Shown in pieces: positions 34,175 through 44,162 of a stretch of DNA of 64,000 nt. Within the stretch, counting starts at the first letter, position 1. Each line of letters starts with the position of its first letter. The stretch comes from Heloderma charlesbogerti (lineage: Eukaryota; Chordata; Lepidosauria; Squamata; Helodermatidae): positions 186,001 through 250,000 of the forward strand of contig JANEZZ010002668.1 in assembly GCA_026122225.1 (NCBI GenBank). Reading direction: 5' to 3'. Both the position numbers and the translations under genes were made by a program. The notes under the pieces were generated by a model. That model was not told where the DNA came from. It ran no database searches and saw nothing but the letters and a program-made list of their open reading frames with translations.

Positions 34175-34996
34175 CAGGGGTGTTGAACCTTAGGCTTGTG
34201 TGCCAAATCCAGCCTGCCTAGAGTACCAAATCCAGCTTGCCTGAGGTTCTGATCTGGCCCTCTGGGGTGCCTCCTTCTACTAGCCCTATCTCTTTTCCCC
34301 AACCACCAACTATTTTGTGGTTTTCTACTTTTGCATGTTTTTCTCCCTTCTAAGAAGGTTGAAATGTCTCTCATAAGATTTAGTTACTGACAGTAAGAGC
34401 TTTAATTTAGAATATGACGGTATTTTGGCTCCCCATTTTGCATTCAGACCCTCCCACTATTTATTTATTTCATTTCTATATGGCCCAATAGCCAAAGCTC
34501 TCTGGACAGTTCACAAAAATGAAAACCACAGAGTGCAGCATAAAATAATATAAAATATGAAAGCTTAAAACCACAATATAACAGTACAACCAGAATAAAA
34601 CCTAGCAGCAATGCAGAGATTTAAAATACAGATTTAAAACACCAGAGCTAAAAGAATAGGAAGCTAAAATGCTAACATACTGGGAGAATAAAAAGGTCTT
34701 CACCTGGCGCCAGAAGGAGAACAACGTACATGCCAAGTGAACCTCTCTAGGTAGCTCATTCCACAGCCGAGGTGCCGCAGCGGAAAAGGCCCTCTTCCTG
34801 GTAGCCATCTGATCTGCCTCACTTCCTTTGGCAGGGGCTCAAGGAGAAGGATTGCTGAAGATGATCTTAGGGTCCAGGCAGATACATATGGGAGGAGGTG
34901 ATCCTTCGGATAACCTGGCCAATTTGGAATGTGGCCCCTGAGAGCTTCTCCAAAATTGAATTCGGCTATCTGGCTGAAAGAGGTTCAACACCCCTG
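34175..34996. mobile_element. hAT element with CAGGGGTGTTGAACC ends
   Basis: Perfect 15-bp terminal inverted repeats (CAGGGGTGTTGAACC at 34175-34189, complement at 34982-34996) and an 8-bp target duplication matching at 7 of 8 bases (ttgcaatg 34167-34174, ttgaaatg 34997-35004). Non-autonomous. An L2 fragment (34455-34925) lies inside, so the hAT insertion is older than that L2. A related end is at 16820. Confidence 0.85.
34455..34925 (-). mobile_element. L2 LINE 3' end nested in a hAT
   Basis: The reversed L2 tail (tatttatttatttcatttctatatggcccaatagccaaagctctctgg) leads to a minus-strand frame with RAFSAAAPRLWNELPREV (34602-34808). It is 5' truncated near 34925. Confidence 0.8.
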
Positions 34997-35004
34997 TTGA
35001 AATG

Positions 35005-35814
35005 TATTGTTTCTTGACCTGTTATATTTTTGGGATTAGGCAGGCTAAAATCCTACATATATTGCAAATAGTTCTAATGATCAACCTCATTCACTTTTCC
35101 CCCCAAACAGGCCCCTTCTGAACTACACTACTTACATTTCAGTCCCCAAGCCTTTCAGATAACACCTTGCACATAGGATGTCTAATAAAACCTCCTTCCA
35201 GAGATCAGCTTCTCATTACAATGTGTTAACTTACAATTCACACTAAGGGGATTCTCAGGTCACTCATCACTTTTGAGAAGACTAAATTACTTTACTTGCA
35301 ATTGCACTCTTTTCTAGTTCTATATCTTTTGCCTCCATTTCATCTCTTAATTAGTTTCAGATATTTTGAAAGAGCACATCAGTGTAATGCATAATGCTCA
35401 TACAATGCTGAGCAAGTCTGAAAAGTATTAAAACATCACACTCCCTTGTGTTGCATGTAAAGGCACATTTCATAGCAAAGTTGGCATCCAAACGTTCTGG
35501 CCACATTCCAGCTGCATCCAAATTATATTTTTATCTGGGAGGATGGTGACTAATACAACAGTCAAATGAGACATCTTTTAATTCGCCTTTATTATGGTCC
35601 CAAATGGGTTATTTATTTATCCTGTCAAATCTAGTAAAGTGTAGTTCCAGTTAACAGGAGACCCATGGCAACCATTAAAATTAATAAGCCCATAGCAAAA
35701 GGACATGATTGCTTTGTATCTACACTGTTCAATGAGGTGGAGAATGTGTTTTCCATTTTTGTTCTGTCTTTCTATGTGGCAATGAACAAATCCCTCTACT
35801 TTTTCAGCTCTGGT
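35005..35814. other. No gene seen
   Basis: AT-rich, apparently unique sequence. Confidence 0.35.
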
Positions 35815-35822
35815 ATCTCAGC

Positions 35823-36244
35823 TAGGGATGTCGGAGCAATCTGGTTGCGGGGTAGAGCTTGTTGAGTTTTCGCCAGCTCAGCTCCCCAGAGTCTGGTTCG
35901 TGGATCCCTGGCCTTGTCTAACTTGATGCGCCCCAAATCAGGCAAATCACGCAAAGCACAAATCATGATTTGTGCAAAACTGCAGGTATAAATAGTTATG
36001 GAAATTGTGATTTCCACAAAATGGCAGCCATAAATAGCACAATTTTGCACAAATTGTAGTATTTATGGCCACCATTTTGCGCAAATTGTGATTTTAAGCA
36101 AATCGTGGCTCATTGATTTAAAATAAGGCAGGAAATTTCCTGAGTTTCAGGAACTGACTGGCCACTTGGCTTGCAAATGCTTGCTGAGCCGGCGGGTCCG
36201 TCAAACCAAAAGCGAACAGGATTTCCCCTTGTCAGTCATCCCTA
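35823..36244. mobile_element. hAT MITE, AT-rich foldback subfamily (copy I)
   Basis: A 422-bp element with TAGGGATGTCGGAG on the left and CAGTCATCCCTA on the right. The 8-bp target duplication matches at 7 of 8 bases (atctcagc 35815-35822, acctcagc 36245-36252). It shares its end sequence with copies A to G but not their GC-rich modules. Instead it has AT-rich inverted repeats, including a perfect 20-bp palindrome gcacaaatcatgatttgtgc (35956-35975) and repeated gcaaattgtg motifs. Copy J (56886) is a close structural match. Confidence 0.85.
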
Positions 36245-36252
36245 ACCTCAGC

Positions 36253-36752
36253 TGTACAAGCTAGCATCTCATTAGTACCATGCATAATGCATAGAAGCTA
36301 AGTAAGTATACAGCTCCTGCATCTTGGCATAGCTTGTACTCAAAGAGTTGGCCTGGGCATGTTCTTGCCAACATCACAAAAGTGGTAGCGCTAGCAAATT
36401 CCATTGTGATTCATAGTGTAGAAGGTCTTCCCAAACTAAACGGGAGGACTATTAACAATATAAATTATAGAGAAGAGCAGCCAAATTGTGGAGAAAGACT
36501 GGGGAGTACCTGGCATAATCCTTACTATCAAATCATGCAGAACGTGTTCAATATTTAGTCAGTGCACCCAACTCCGAGTACAATATTGGGGAGCTGTCAG
36601 GAATCTCAAAGAGCTACGATGTACAAGCCAGAGGTGGAGTCACACTCCTAACACTACAGAGTAAACACCTTTGAATGGTGTGTGACTTGCATCAACATTT
36701 TAAAATGGTAGCGTTACTTTGGCTTAACATATGACAACGAGATCATATGTTA
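36253..36752. other. No gene seen
   Basis: Unassigned spacer before the Tc1 element. Confidence 0.35.
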
Positions 36753-36754
36753 TA

Positions 36755-38279
36755 CAGTCAGGGCCAGAAATTTTGGAACAAGGATAACTGTTTTGGCAGT
36801 TGGCCTCTGTACACCACCACATTGAAGTTGAAAGGAAACACACCCAGATGGGAGCGAAGTCAGGACTTTCAGCTGTAATTCATGGGGTTTGACAAAAGTG
36901 GGGTGTTAACCATTCAGAAAGTACAGCCAGTGGCATACACACACACACACCCATCGTTGGTGGCTCATAAGTAATGGAACGAATGGTTGACAAGCAGCTG
37001 CATGGCCAGGTGTGGCCTGTATCCTGTGTACCCCATGACCAATCAAGCAGATAAAAGGCCTGGAGGTGTTACATTTGCATTTGGTAGCTGTCCACTGGAA
37101 CTCCCAACATGAGGTCCAAAGAGGTGTCCATGCGAGTGAAGGAGGCCATCATTAGGCTGAGGAAACAAAATAAACCCATCAGAGAGATAGCGAAAACAGT
37201 GAGAGTGGCCAATACAACAGTGTGGAACATCCTGAAAAAGAAAGAATTAACCGGCAAGCTCAGCAACAGCAAAAGGCCTGGAAGACCATGGAAGACAACT
37301 AAAGTGGATGACCGCAGGATTCTGCTCATGGTGAAGAGGAACCCTTTCACAACATCTAGCCAAGTCAAGAACGCTCTTGAGGAGGTAAGCATGTCATTGT
37401 CAACATCTACAGTCAAGAGACGGCTTTATGAATGTAAATACAGAGGCCTCGCAACAAGGTGCAAACCACTGGTAACACACAAGAACAGAAAGGCCAGATT
37501 AGCCTTTGCCACCAAACACCTAAAAAAGCCTGCCCAGTTCCGGAATAAGATTCTTTGGACTGGTGAAACCAAGATTAACTTGTATCAGAATGATGGGAAG
37601 AGAAAAGTTTATTGATGACCTGACTGCTGATCAAAGCAGCAGGATGAATTCTGAAGTGCATAGGGCTATACTGTCTGCTCAGATTCAGCCGAATGCTGCC
37701 AAACTGATAGGATGCTGCTTCATATTGCAGGTGGATAATGACCCAAAACATACAGCAAAAGCTACCCAAGAGTTTCTCACGGCAAAGAAGTGGGATGTTC
37801 TTCAATGGCCAAGTCAGTCACCTGATCTCAGCCCAATAGAGCATGCTTTTCACTTACTGAAGACAAGACTGAAGGCAGAAAGACCCACAAACAAGCAGCA
37901 GCTGAAGGCAGCTGCAGTAAAGGCCTGGCAAAGCATCTCGAGGGAGGAAACTCAGCATTGGGTCATGTCCATGGTTCCAGACTTCAGGCAGTCATTGACT
38001 GCAAAGGATTTTCCTCCAGGTGTTAAAGGTGATCCTTAAATTTGAAATGATGTTGGTTTGTTCCATTACTTATGAGCCACCAACGATGGGTGTGTGTGTA
38101 TGCCACTGGCTATCCTTCCTGAATGGTTAGTGCCCCACTTTTGTCACACCCCTTGAATTACAGCTGAAAGTCCTGACTGCTCCCATCTGGGTGTGTTTCC
38201 TTTCAACATCAATGTGGTGGTGTACAGAGGCCAACTGCCAAAACAGTTATCCTTGTTCCAATATTTCTGGCCCTGACTG
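36755..38279 (+). mobile_element. Tc1-type DNA transposon, full length, inactive
   Basis: A 1525-bp element flanked by TA on both sides (36753-36754, 38280-38281). The terminal inverted repeats are long, about 200 bp: CAGTCAGGGCCAGAAAT at the left and its near complement at the right, continuing through ggcagttggcctctgtacac and cagctgtaattcatggggt. The right copy differs at several positions. A broken transposase gene lies between. This is the only DNA transposon in the window with a recognisable transposase gene. Confidence 0.92.
37109..38039 (+). pseudogene. Tc1-family transposase, broken
   Basis: The enzyme of this family cuts and rejoins the transposon ends in the nucleus, using a DDE catalytic triad (DD34E in Tc1). 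The first frame (37109-37615) holds the N-terminal paired helix-turn-helix DNA-binding region (IREIAKTVRVANTTVWNIL and GRPWKTTKVDDRRIL) and the start of the catalytic domain. Here the first catalytic aspartate is replaced: WTGETKINLY has glycine where the family has D. A stop follows at 37613-37615. The gene resumes in another frame to 38039 with VDNDPKHTAKAT (second D) and SPDLSPIEHAFHLLK (the E). The stretch between first and second D is shorter than usual, so a deletion of roughly 100 bp is likely. The product would be inactive. Confidence 0.88.
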
Positions 38280-38281
38280 TA

Positions 38282-38546
38282 TATCGATAATGTCAAAAAA
38301 TATTTTCAAAACATAGGAGGTGAATTTGGTGGCAACTGTCCAGGAAAGCTTTACATTTCTGGAATGCAGATGAAAAGCAAAAACAAAAACACCCCAGTGT
38401 GTAATCCTTTATTGGAAAACTGGCCACCACAAGGTGCTGAGAGACCGCCAGCAGAGATGCACTTTCATAGGTATGGAAAAATCAATATACCTAAAGGATT
38501 TCAGAAGAAAACAAGACTTCAGTCACATATTGTTTGGTATTTGTGA
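38282..38546. other. No gene seen
   Basis: Short spacer between the Tc1 element and copy E. Nothing assigned. Confidence 0.35.
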
Positions 38547-38554
38547 GAGAACAC

Positions 38555-39377
38555 TAGGGGTGTACGAAACCCCGCTTACCTGGCTCCGCTGGGTTCCGCT
38601 AGGGGGGGCACTCCATCCCTCCCCCTGGAATCCTGGCCGGCCGGCTCCACTCCATGGGGATTCTGCAGAGCTGCTGGCTGGCTAGCAGGGACGCAAATGG
38701 CGGCAGCCGTAGCCGCCGCCGTTTGCGTCCCTGAATTCAGCCGTGATAGGCTATGTAAAGACTTACGTCGCCTATCACATCTGGGTTTTTTTTTTTTTTT
38801 TTAAAAAGTATACACAAATGGCAGCGGCTATGGCCGCCGCCATTTGCGTTCCTTATTTTTGGCTGTCTTAGTCTACGTAAATATTTACATAGACTAAGAC
38901 GAAGACAAGAAAGGGGAATGCAAATAGTGTAGCGGACGCTATTTGTGTTCCCCTTTATTTTCAACATCCTACTGTACATAAATATTTACGTAGACTAAGA
39001 CGGCCAAAAATAAGGAACGCAAATGGCAGTGGCTGTAGCCGCCGCCATTTGTGTATGCGTTTGTTTGGTTTTTTAACCCAGACGTGATAGGCTACGTAAG
39101 TCTTTATGTAGCCTATCACGAATGGGGGCGGGAAACAGGCTGCAAATGGTGGTGGCGGCTGGTCAGAAGACCAGCTGCTGCTGCCGCCGCCGCTGAAGCC
39201 ACCGCTGGAGCCACCGCTGTCCAGAACATCCGCCCCAGGTAAGTCTTGTCCCGGGGGGGATCCGCGGGGGGGATCCGCAGGGGGGGTGGCAGGCCATTCC
39301 GCCATGGAGTTTGGGGGGCTGAATGCACTGGCATTTGGCCTCACTGAGATCCATGGCAGAATTCTCTGACATCCCTA
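38555..39377 (-). mobile_element. Palindromic hAT MITE, copy E
   Basis: An 823-bp element with an 8-bp target duplication matching at 7 of 8 bases (gagaacac 38547-38554, gagaatac 39378-39385). End 2 (TAGGGGTGTACGAAAC) is left and end 1 (revcomp TAGGGATGTCAGAGAATT) right. Outward donor-like motifs are cttacct at 38575-38581 (minus) and caggtaagtc at 39235-39244 (plus), the latter a full consensus 5' splice site. A palindrome array fills 38690-39120. Confidence 0.85.
38690..39120. repeat. Palindrome array in copy E
   Basis: In order: GCAAATGGCGG-type (38692-38730), GATAGGC-type (38741-38779), GGCAGCGGC-type (38816-38850), CTTAGTCTACGTAAAT-type (38865-38900), a second decayed copy of that type (38962-39002), GCAAATGGC-type (39017-39054), and TGATAGGCTACGTAA-type (39083-39118). 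The order mirrors copy A with extra units. Confidence 0.8.
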
Positions 39378-39385
39378 GAGAATAC

Positions 39386-39748
39386 ACCAAATGTCTGCTA
39401 CCTGTTTGAATAGTGCCCTCTTTTGGATCCACAGGGCTTGAGACTGGCCTGTGCAACAGAAACAATGTTGTTTTCACAAGATCCTCCAGAGTGTCCTGGT
39501 GTAACACCAAGCCCCCCTCCATCATTGTTCTGCGAGAACACCATCTGTGATCGACATAGTATAGGAAATGAAACAGCTTGCTACTTTGGGGTGTTTTCAC
39601 ATGGAATCAAAGCAGAGTGGCAGGAGCTCAGCTCTAACATTTAGCCTGGCATGGAAGGGCACGCTGAAGCTCAGTTCCCAGAATGACTTCAGTGTATTGC
39701 TAGTGAACTAGAGGTGTCTCAGTGGGAATGGATGACCAGTTAAAGAAT
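39386..39748. other. No gene seen
   Basis: Unassigned sequence ending at the Gypsy target duplication. Confidence 0.35.
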
Positions 39749-40036
39749 AGGTCTGTCAGGGTGGAAACTGAGCTGATAGAACCCCAGAGCAGTTCTGATT
39801 CTGAGGAGGAACAGCAATCCGTGGGAGAGGAGTTCGCTCATTGCTCACAGGCACAGCAGCTGGCAGAGATTCCTCCTGCCAGCATTCCTGGGATAGATAG
39901 TGGCCCTGGCAGTGAGAGAGCGCTGGAGGGGGGTTTGCTGGACGCTTGGCGCAGACACAGGGAGCGACAACAGATGGAGGACGCAGAAAGGAGGTGTAGT
40001 GCTCACTTGGCGCGCAAACAACAGTCGTATCCCAAG

Positions 40037-41013
40037 TAGGGATGGCGGAGAATTTCTCCCCGAAACTTCGGGGGGCCGAGCGCCAACGTGTTCGGCCCCC
40101 CAAACATGTTTCGGGGAGAAATTCTCCACACACCCCCGCACCACACCCCCCCCCCGGGACGGGACTTACCTTTGCCGAATGTCCCTCCCGGTGGCGGGTC
40201 CGGCCGGCGGTTCGGCGGGTGTTCGTCCAGGGAAGGAGCGGCAGCCGGTCTTTTGACTGGCTGCCGCCGCCGCCATTCCAATCAAAGAAAAAAAAACAAA
40301 AACGCCCCCGTGATAGGCTACGTGACGATTAACGTAGCCTATCACGGCTAGATTTGCAAAGTCAGCCGTGATAGGCTACGTTAATCGTCACGTAGCCTAT
40401 CACGGGTGACTTAAAAAAAAAAAAAAGCGCGTATGGATAATGGCAGCCCCCATAGGAAGCCGCCATTCCAGTTCCTTATTTGGTCACTGTAGTCTACGTA
40501 AAGATTTACGTAGACTACGGCGAAAATAAGGGCAACGCTATTTGCGTTGCCCTTATTTTCGCCATAGTCTACGTAAATCTTTATGTAGGCTACAGCGACC
40601 AAATAAGGAACGCGAATGGCGGCTCCCTATGGGGGCCGCCATTTGCGTACGCGCTTTTTTTTTTTTTTTTAAGTCACCCGTGATAGGCTATGTGACGATT
40701 AACGTAGCCTATCACGGCTGACTTTGCAGATCTAGCCGTGATAGGCTATGTTAATCGTCACGTAGCCTATCACAGGGGCGTTTATTTTTTTAAAAAACAA
40801 CTTTTGAGTTCGCGGGCGGGCGAGGCAAGGCGCCTCCTCCCCGGCCTGAATTTCGGCCAGGAGAGGCGGGAAGCCTCCCCCCCAGCCTGAATTTTGGCCG
40901 GGCGAGGCGGGAAGCCTCCCTCCCAGCCTGAACTTTGTGGGGGGAGCAGTGAAGCGCCTCCCGCCCACCGCGAAAAACTGCGAGGACAGGTAAGTGAGTT
41001 TCGTCCACCCCTA
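40037..41013 (+). mobile_element. Palindromic hAT MITE, copy F, inside the LTR
   Basis: A 977-bp element flanked by atcccaag (40029-40036) and gtcccgag (41014-41021). The uninterrupted 3' LTR has one gtcccaag at this point, which proves a target duplication. End 1 (TAGGGATGGCGGAGAATTTC) is left and end 2 (revcomp TAGGGGTGGACGAAAC) right. Outward donor-like motifs are acttacct at 40164-40171 (minus) and acaggtaagtgag at 40985-40997 (plus). The left end holds an inverted repeat of gagaatttctccccgaaac. The core is a 484-bp hierarchical palindrome. Confidence 0.92.
40300..40783. repeat. 484-bp hierarchical palindrome in copy F
   Basis: The arms mirror each other about a centre near 40541-40542 (gcaacgctatttgcgttgc). 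Each arm contains, from outside in, two GATAGGCTACGT-type hairpins, an A/T run, an AATGGC-type arm and a GTAGTCTACGTAAA-type hairpin (centres about 40503 and 40579). The small palindromes therefore sit inside a large one. An inner level (40442-40640) is also palindromic by itself. Confidence 0.9.
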
Positions 41014-41342
41014 GTCCCGAGGACCCAAGGGAAAGAGGGAGGATCTCTCCCTAGGCCATAAGTTCAGGGTCTTCCCATGGTTCTCCTTCAAATGGGGGCC
41101 AACTGCCTAACCTGGAGCATAGGCTACTCTGCTATCTTTTCCCCAGTGCTGTTCCTTGCTTAGTCGCTGGTGATTAGCATCTGAAAGAGCCATTAAGTTG
41201 TAAAAGGATTAAAGCCTTGAAAAGAATCCTTTTGTCTGTGTCTTGAGTTAGCTATTGGAGTAGACTGAAAGAGGCTGCTAGGACGCTCCTGACAACATGG
41301 TCCCCATTTCTCTTTTTTTCTCTCTCTCTCCTCCTACTGCCG

Positions 41343-42225
41343 ATGGAGGTTGCCATGGACCCAGCGGTGCAGGCTCTTGCGCAAGAGAACCAGGCTCTTC
41401 ATGATCAAGTGGCTCAACTGACGACTGCCATACAGAATCTGCAAGCTGCGGTTCAACCACCATCACCTCCGATTCCCCCCCGCCGCAAGTGCCCGGTGGC
41501 TCTGCCAGAGAAGTTTTCTGGTGAAAAAGTACTTTTTCAGATTTTCTGGGCCCAATTGGAGCTGTACATGCACCTACGACCTGAGGATTTCCTGACAGAA
41601 CAGGTTCATGTGGGCTTCATCATTAACCTACTTTCAGGCGTGGCAGCTAAATGGGCTTCGGGACTTCTTCTCGCTAATGACTCCCTGCTCAGGGACTATC
41701 AAGGTTTCATAACAGCGATGGCCTGTTTTTTTTCGGTGACCCCCTGCGCACACAGATGGCTTCTCGGGAGATTTGCCGCCTCAGGCAGGGCAAGGACTCA
41801 GGTTTCCAGCTATGCGACGACTTTTCGCTTGCTGATGCAGGATTTACAGTGGAATAATGCCGCACTGGTGGCTCAGTTTTTGGACAGTTTGAATGATGAG
41901 ACCTTGGATGAGTTGGCGTGCACACCTAGCCTGCCTACTTTGGAGGACCTCATCCAGATCTACCTCCAGATAGATAGTTGGCTGGAGGGGTACCGGCAGA
42001 CCCGGCAAGGTGCCAAGGGCCAAAAGTTCCCTCTTCCCATTCCCCCACATTTCCTGCCCCCTCCCCCACCCCCGCGGTGGGGGTGAGGAGGTCCGGATGC
42101 AGCTGGGAGCTACCCGAGCCCCGGTGCCACCAGAGGAACTAGAGCGGCAGCGTGCAGAGCGCTGATGTGGGAAGTTGGTGTGGGAAGTTGGACATTTCGC
42201 CAAAACCTGCCACGCTAGACCCACA
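41343..42225 (+). pseudogene. Gypsy gag, broken
   Basis: Gag forms the retrotransposon particle and binds its RNA. The frame 41343-42086 begins with a coiled-coil-like heptad stretch (ALAQENQALHDQVAQL), a proline-rich linker and a gag core (KFSGEKV, LRPEDFLTEQVHVGFI, AKWASGLL). Between about 41725 and 41790 the reading shifts and then recovers. A frameshift near 42080 separates the CCHC zinc-knuckle region (about 42166-42215), where a 13-bp tandem duplication (tgtgggaagttgg twice, 42166-42191) and a stop spoil the first cysteine block. Not functional. Confidence 0.85.
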
Positions 42226-42341
42226 GCCTCATTGCCTCCCCTTCCTCTCCTTCCTCCTCCTCCTCATCCTTAGGCCTGACTAGGCTGCCCCCCAAGCCTG
42301 TTGGGGGTCTCCAGTGTGGGGATCGGTTCCCCACCAGGTGG

Positions 42342-44160
42342 GTGCCTTCCGCAACCCCCCCACTCTCCCATCTGCTATTGTATGTTCACCTTATCTCCTC
42401 CCAGTGGGGTGGGGTGGAGGCCCTAGCTTTAGTGGACTCTGGGGCTACGACCAGTTTTATGGATGAAACCTTTGCTCACTTCCACAAGATTCCTACCCTG
42501 CCTCTTCCTGCCCCCTTGGCAGTGGAGACCATCGATGGGCATCCTCTTTCTTCGGGCACAGTGACCCGTATTACAGCTCCACTCACTCTGTGCACCCAGT
42601 CCCACATTGAGCACATTCAGTTTCACTTGGCCAAGGTTCCCCAATACCCAATCGTGCTGGGTGTTTCCTGGCTCTCTAAGCATAATCCTCAGATTTCTTG
42701 GTGGCTTCAGCAAGTGGAGTTTGTGTCTCCCTACTGCTGGGAGCATTGCCTCCCGACCAAGGCGCCAGTCCCAGCCCAGGCCTTAACCCTTTCCTCCCCC
42801 TCCTCATCTGCTTCTGGCAGTTCTTCAGCTACCGTGATCCTCCCAGAGAAGTATGCGGCTTTTCGGGATGTTTTCAACAAGAAGGAGGCCGACCAGCTCC
42901 CCCCACCACCACCCATTTGACTGTGCCATTAACCTCATTCCGGGGGCGACGATCCCTGCTGGCCAGCTGTATTCGATGTCAGAGCCGGAACTTCGAGCTC
43001 TGCGGGAGTTTTTGGACACAAACCTCAGACGTGGCTTCATTCCCCCCTCCTCCTCCCCCACCTGCGCCCCTACCATGTTTGTGTCCAAGAAATCGGGTGA
43101 ACTCCGCCCGGTGCATGATTTCAGAGCATTGAATTTGATCTTGATCCCCAACAAGTACCCCCTCCCCCTCATACCGGAGATGCTGGAGCGCCTGGGGCGA
43201 GCCAAGATTTTCACAAAGTTGGACCTGCATGGCGTCTACAATCTGATTCGCATCCGGGAGGGGGATGAGTGGAAGACCTGTTTCAGCACCCGGTACAGAG
43301 CATATGAATACCTAGTGATGCCGTTTGGGCTTGCCTGTGGGCCCCCCCCCCACATTTTCGCGTTTTGTGAATGCCACCTTCCAGGACTATTTGGACACTT
43401 TCCTCAATGTGTAACTTGATGATTTACTTATATTTTCTGAGGACCCCCATGCCCATCAGCACCATGTCTCCGCTGTCCTCCAGTGCCTCTGTGAGCACCA
43501 TCTGTATGCCAAGCTGGAGAAATGTGCATTTGACCTAACTTCTTTGGACTATCTTGGCTACATTATCTCAGTTGACGGTATCAGGATGGATCCTGCAAAG
43601 GTCCAGGCTGTCCTCTCCTGGCAGGCTCCATCCACCAAGAAGGACTTGCAACGTTTTCTGGGGTTTGCTAATTTCTACAGAAAGTTCCTGTCCAGCTTTG
43701 CTCGGCTGACATCTCCTCTCACGGACCTCCTTAAGGGCAGGAAATCTCCTTTTCATTGGATGGCATCTGCCCAACAGGCTTTCGAGGAACTTAAGAAGCT
43801 TTTTAGTTCTGAGCCGATCCAGTTACATCCTGACCTGAGGAAGCCTTTTGTAGTGCAAACTGATGCCTCTGACTTTGCGGTGGGGGCGGTGCTTTTTCAG
43901 CCAGATCGGGTGGGCAGCGGGCAACCCTGCACCTACCACTCCAGGAAGCTGAACATGTCTGAGAGGAATTATACCATCTGGGAAAAGGAACTGTTGGCCA
44001 TCAAGTCTGCTTTGGAGACCTGGCGTCATCTTCTGGAGGGGGCATAGCACCCAGTTGACGTTAGAACCAACCATGGCAACCTGGAACATCTTCAGACAGC
44101 CCGTGCCTTAAACCAGAGGCAGATTAGGCGGTCGCTTTTTTCCCCTGGTTCCACCTTAAG
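42342..44160 (+). pseudogene. Gypsy protease, RT and RNase H, broken
   Basis: The aspartic protease region carries the active-site DSGA (about 42435-42446) within frame 42342-42920. The reverse transcriptase region follows in frame 42853-43419 (KKSGELRPVHDFRALN, then KIFTKLDLHGVYN). A frameshift at the C run 43339-43351 and a stop codon at 43412-43414, immediately before the catalytic LDD (43415-43423), disable it. The frame then stays open to 44047 through the connection and RNase H (FVVQTDASDFAVGAVLF). It is disrupted again after 44045. Confidence 0.88.
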
Positions 44161-44162
44161 AT

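Larger units (their letters stand above)
39754..41294 (+). repeat. Gypsy 5' LTR, split by copy F
   Basis: It starts TGTCAGGGTGG and ends CTCCTGACA. The LTR sequence is 39754-40036 plus 41022-41294. The intervening block is the MITE plus its second target copy. A tgg at 41299-41301 just after the LTR (acatggtcccc) is in the usual primer-binding-site position. Confidence 0.92.
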
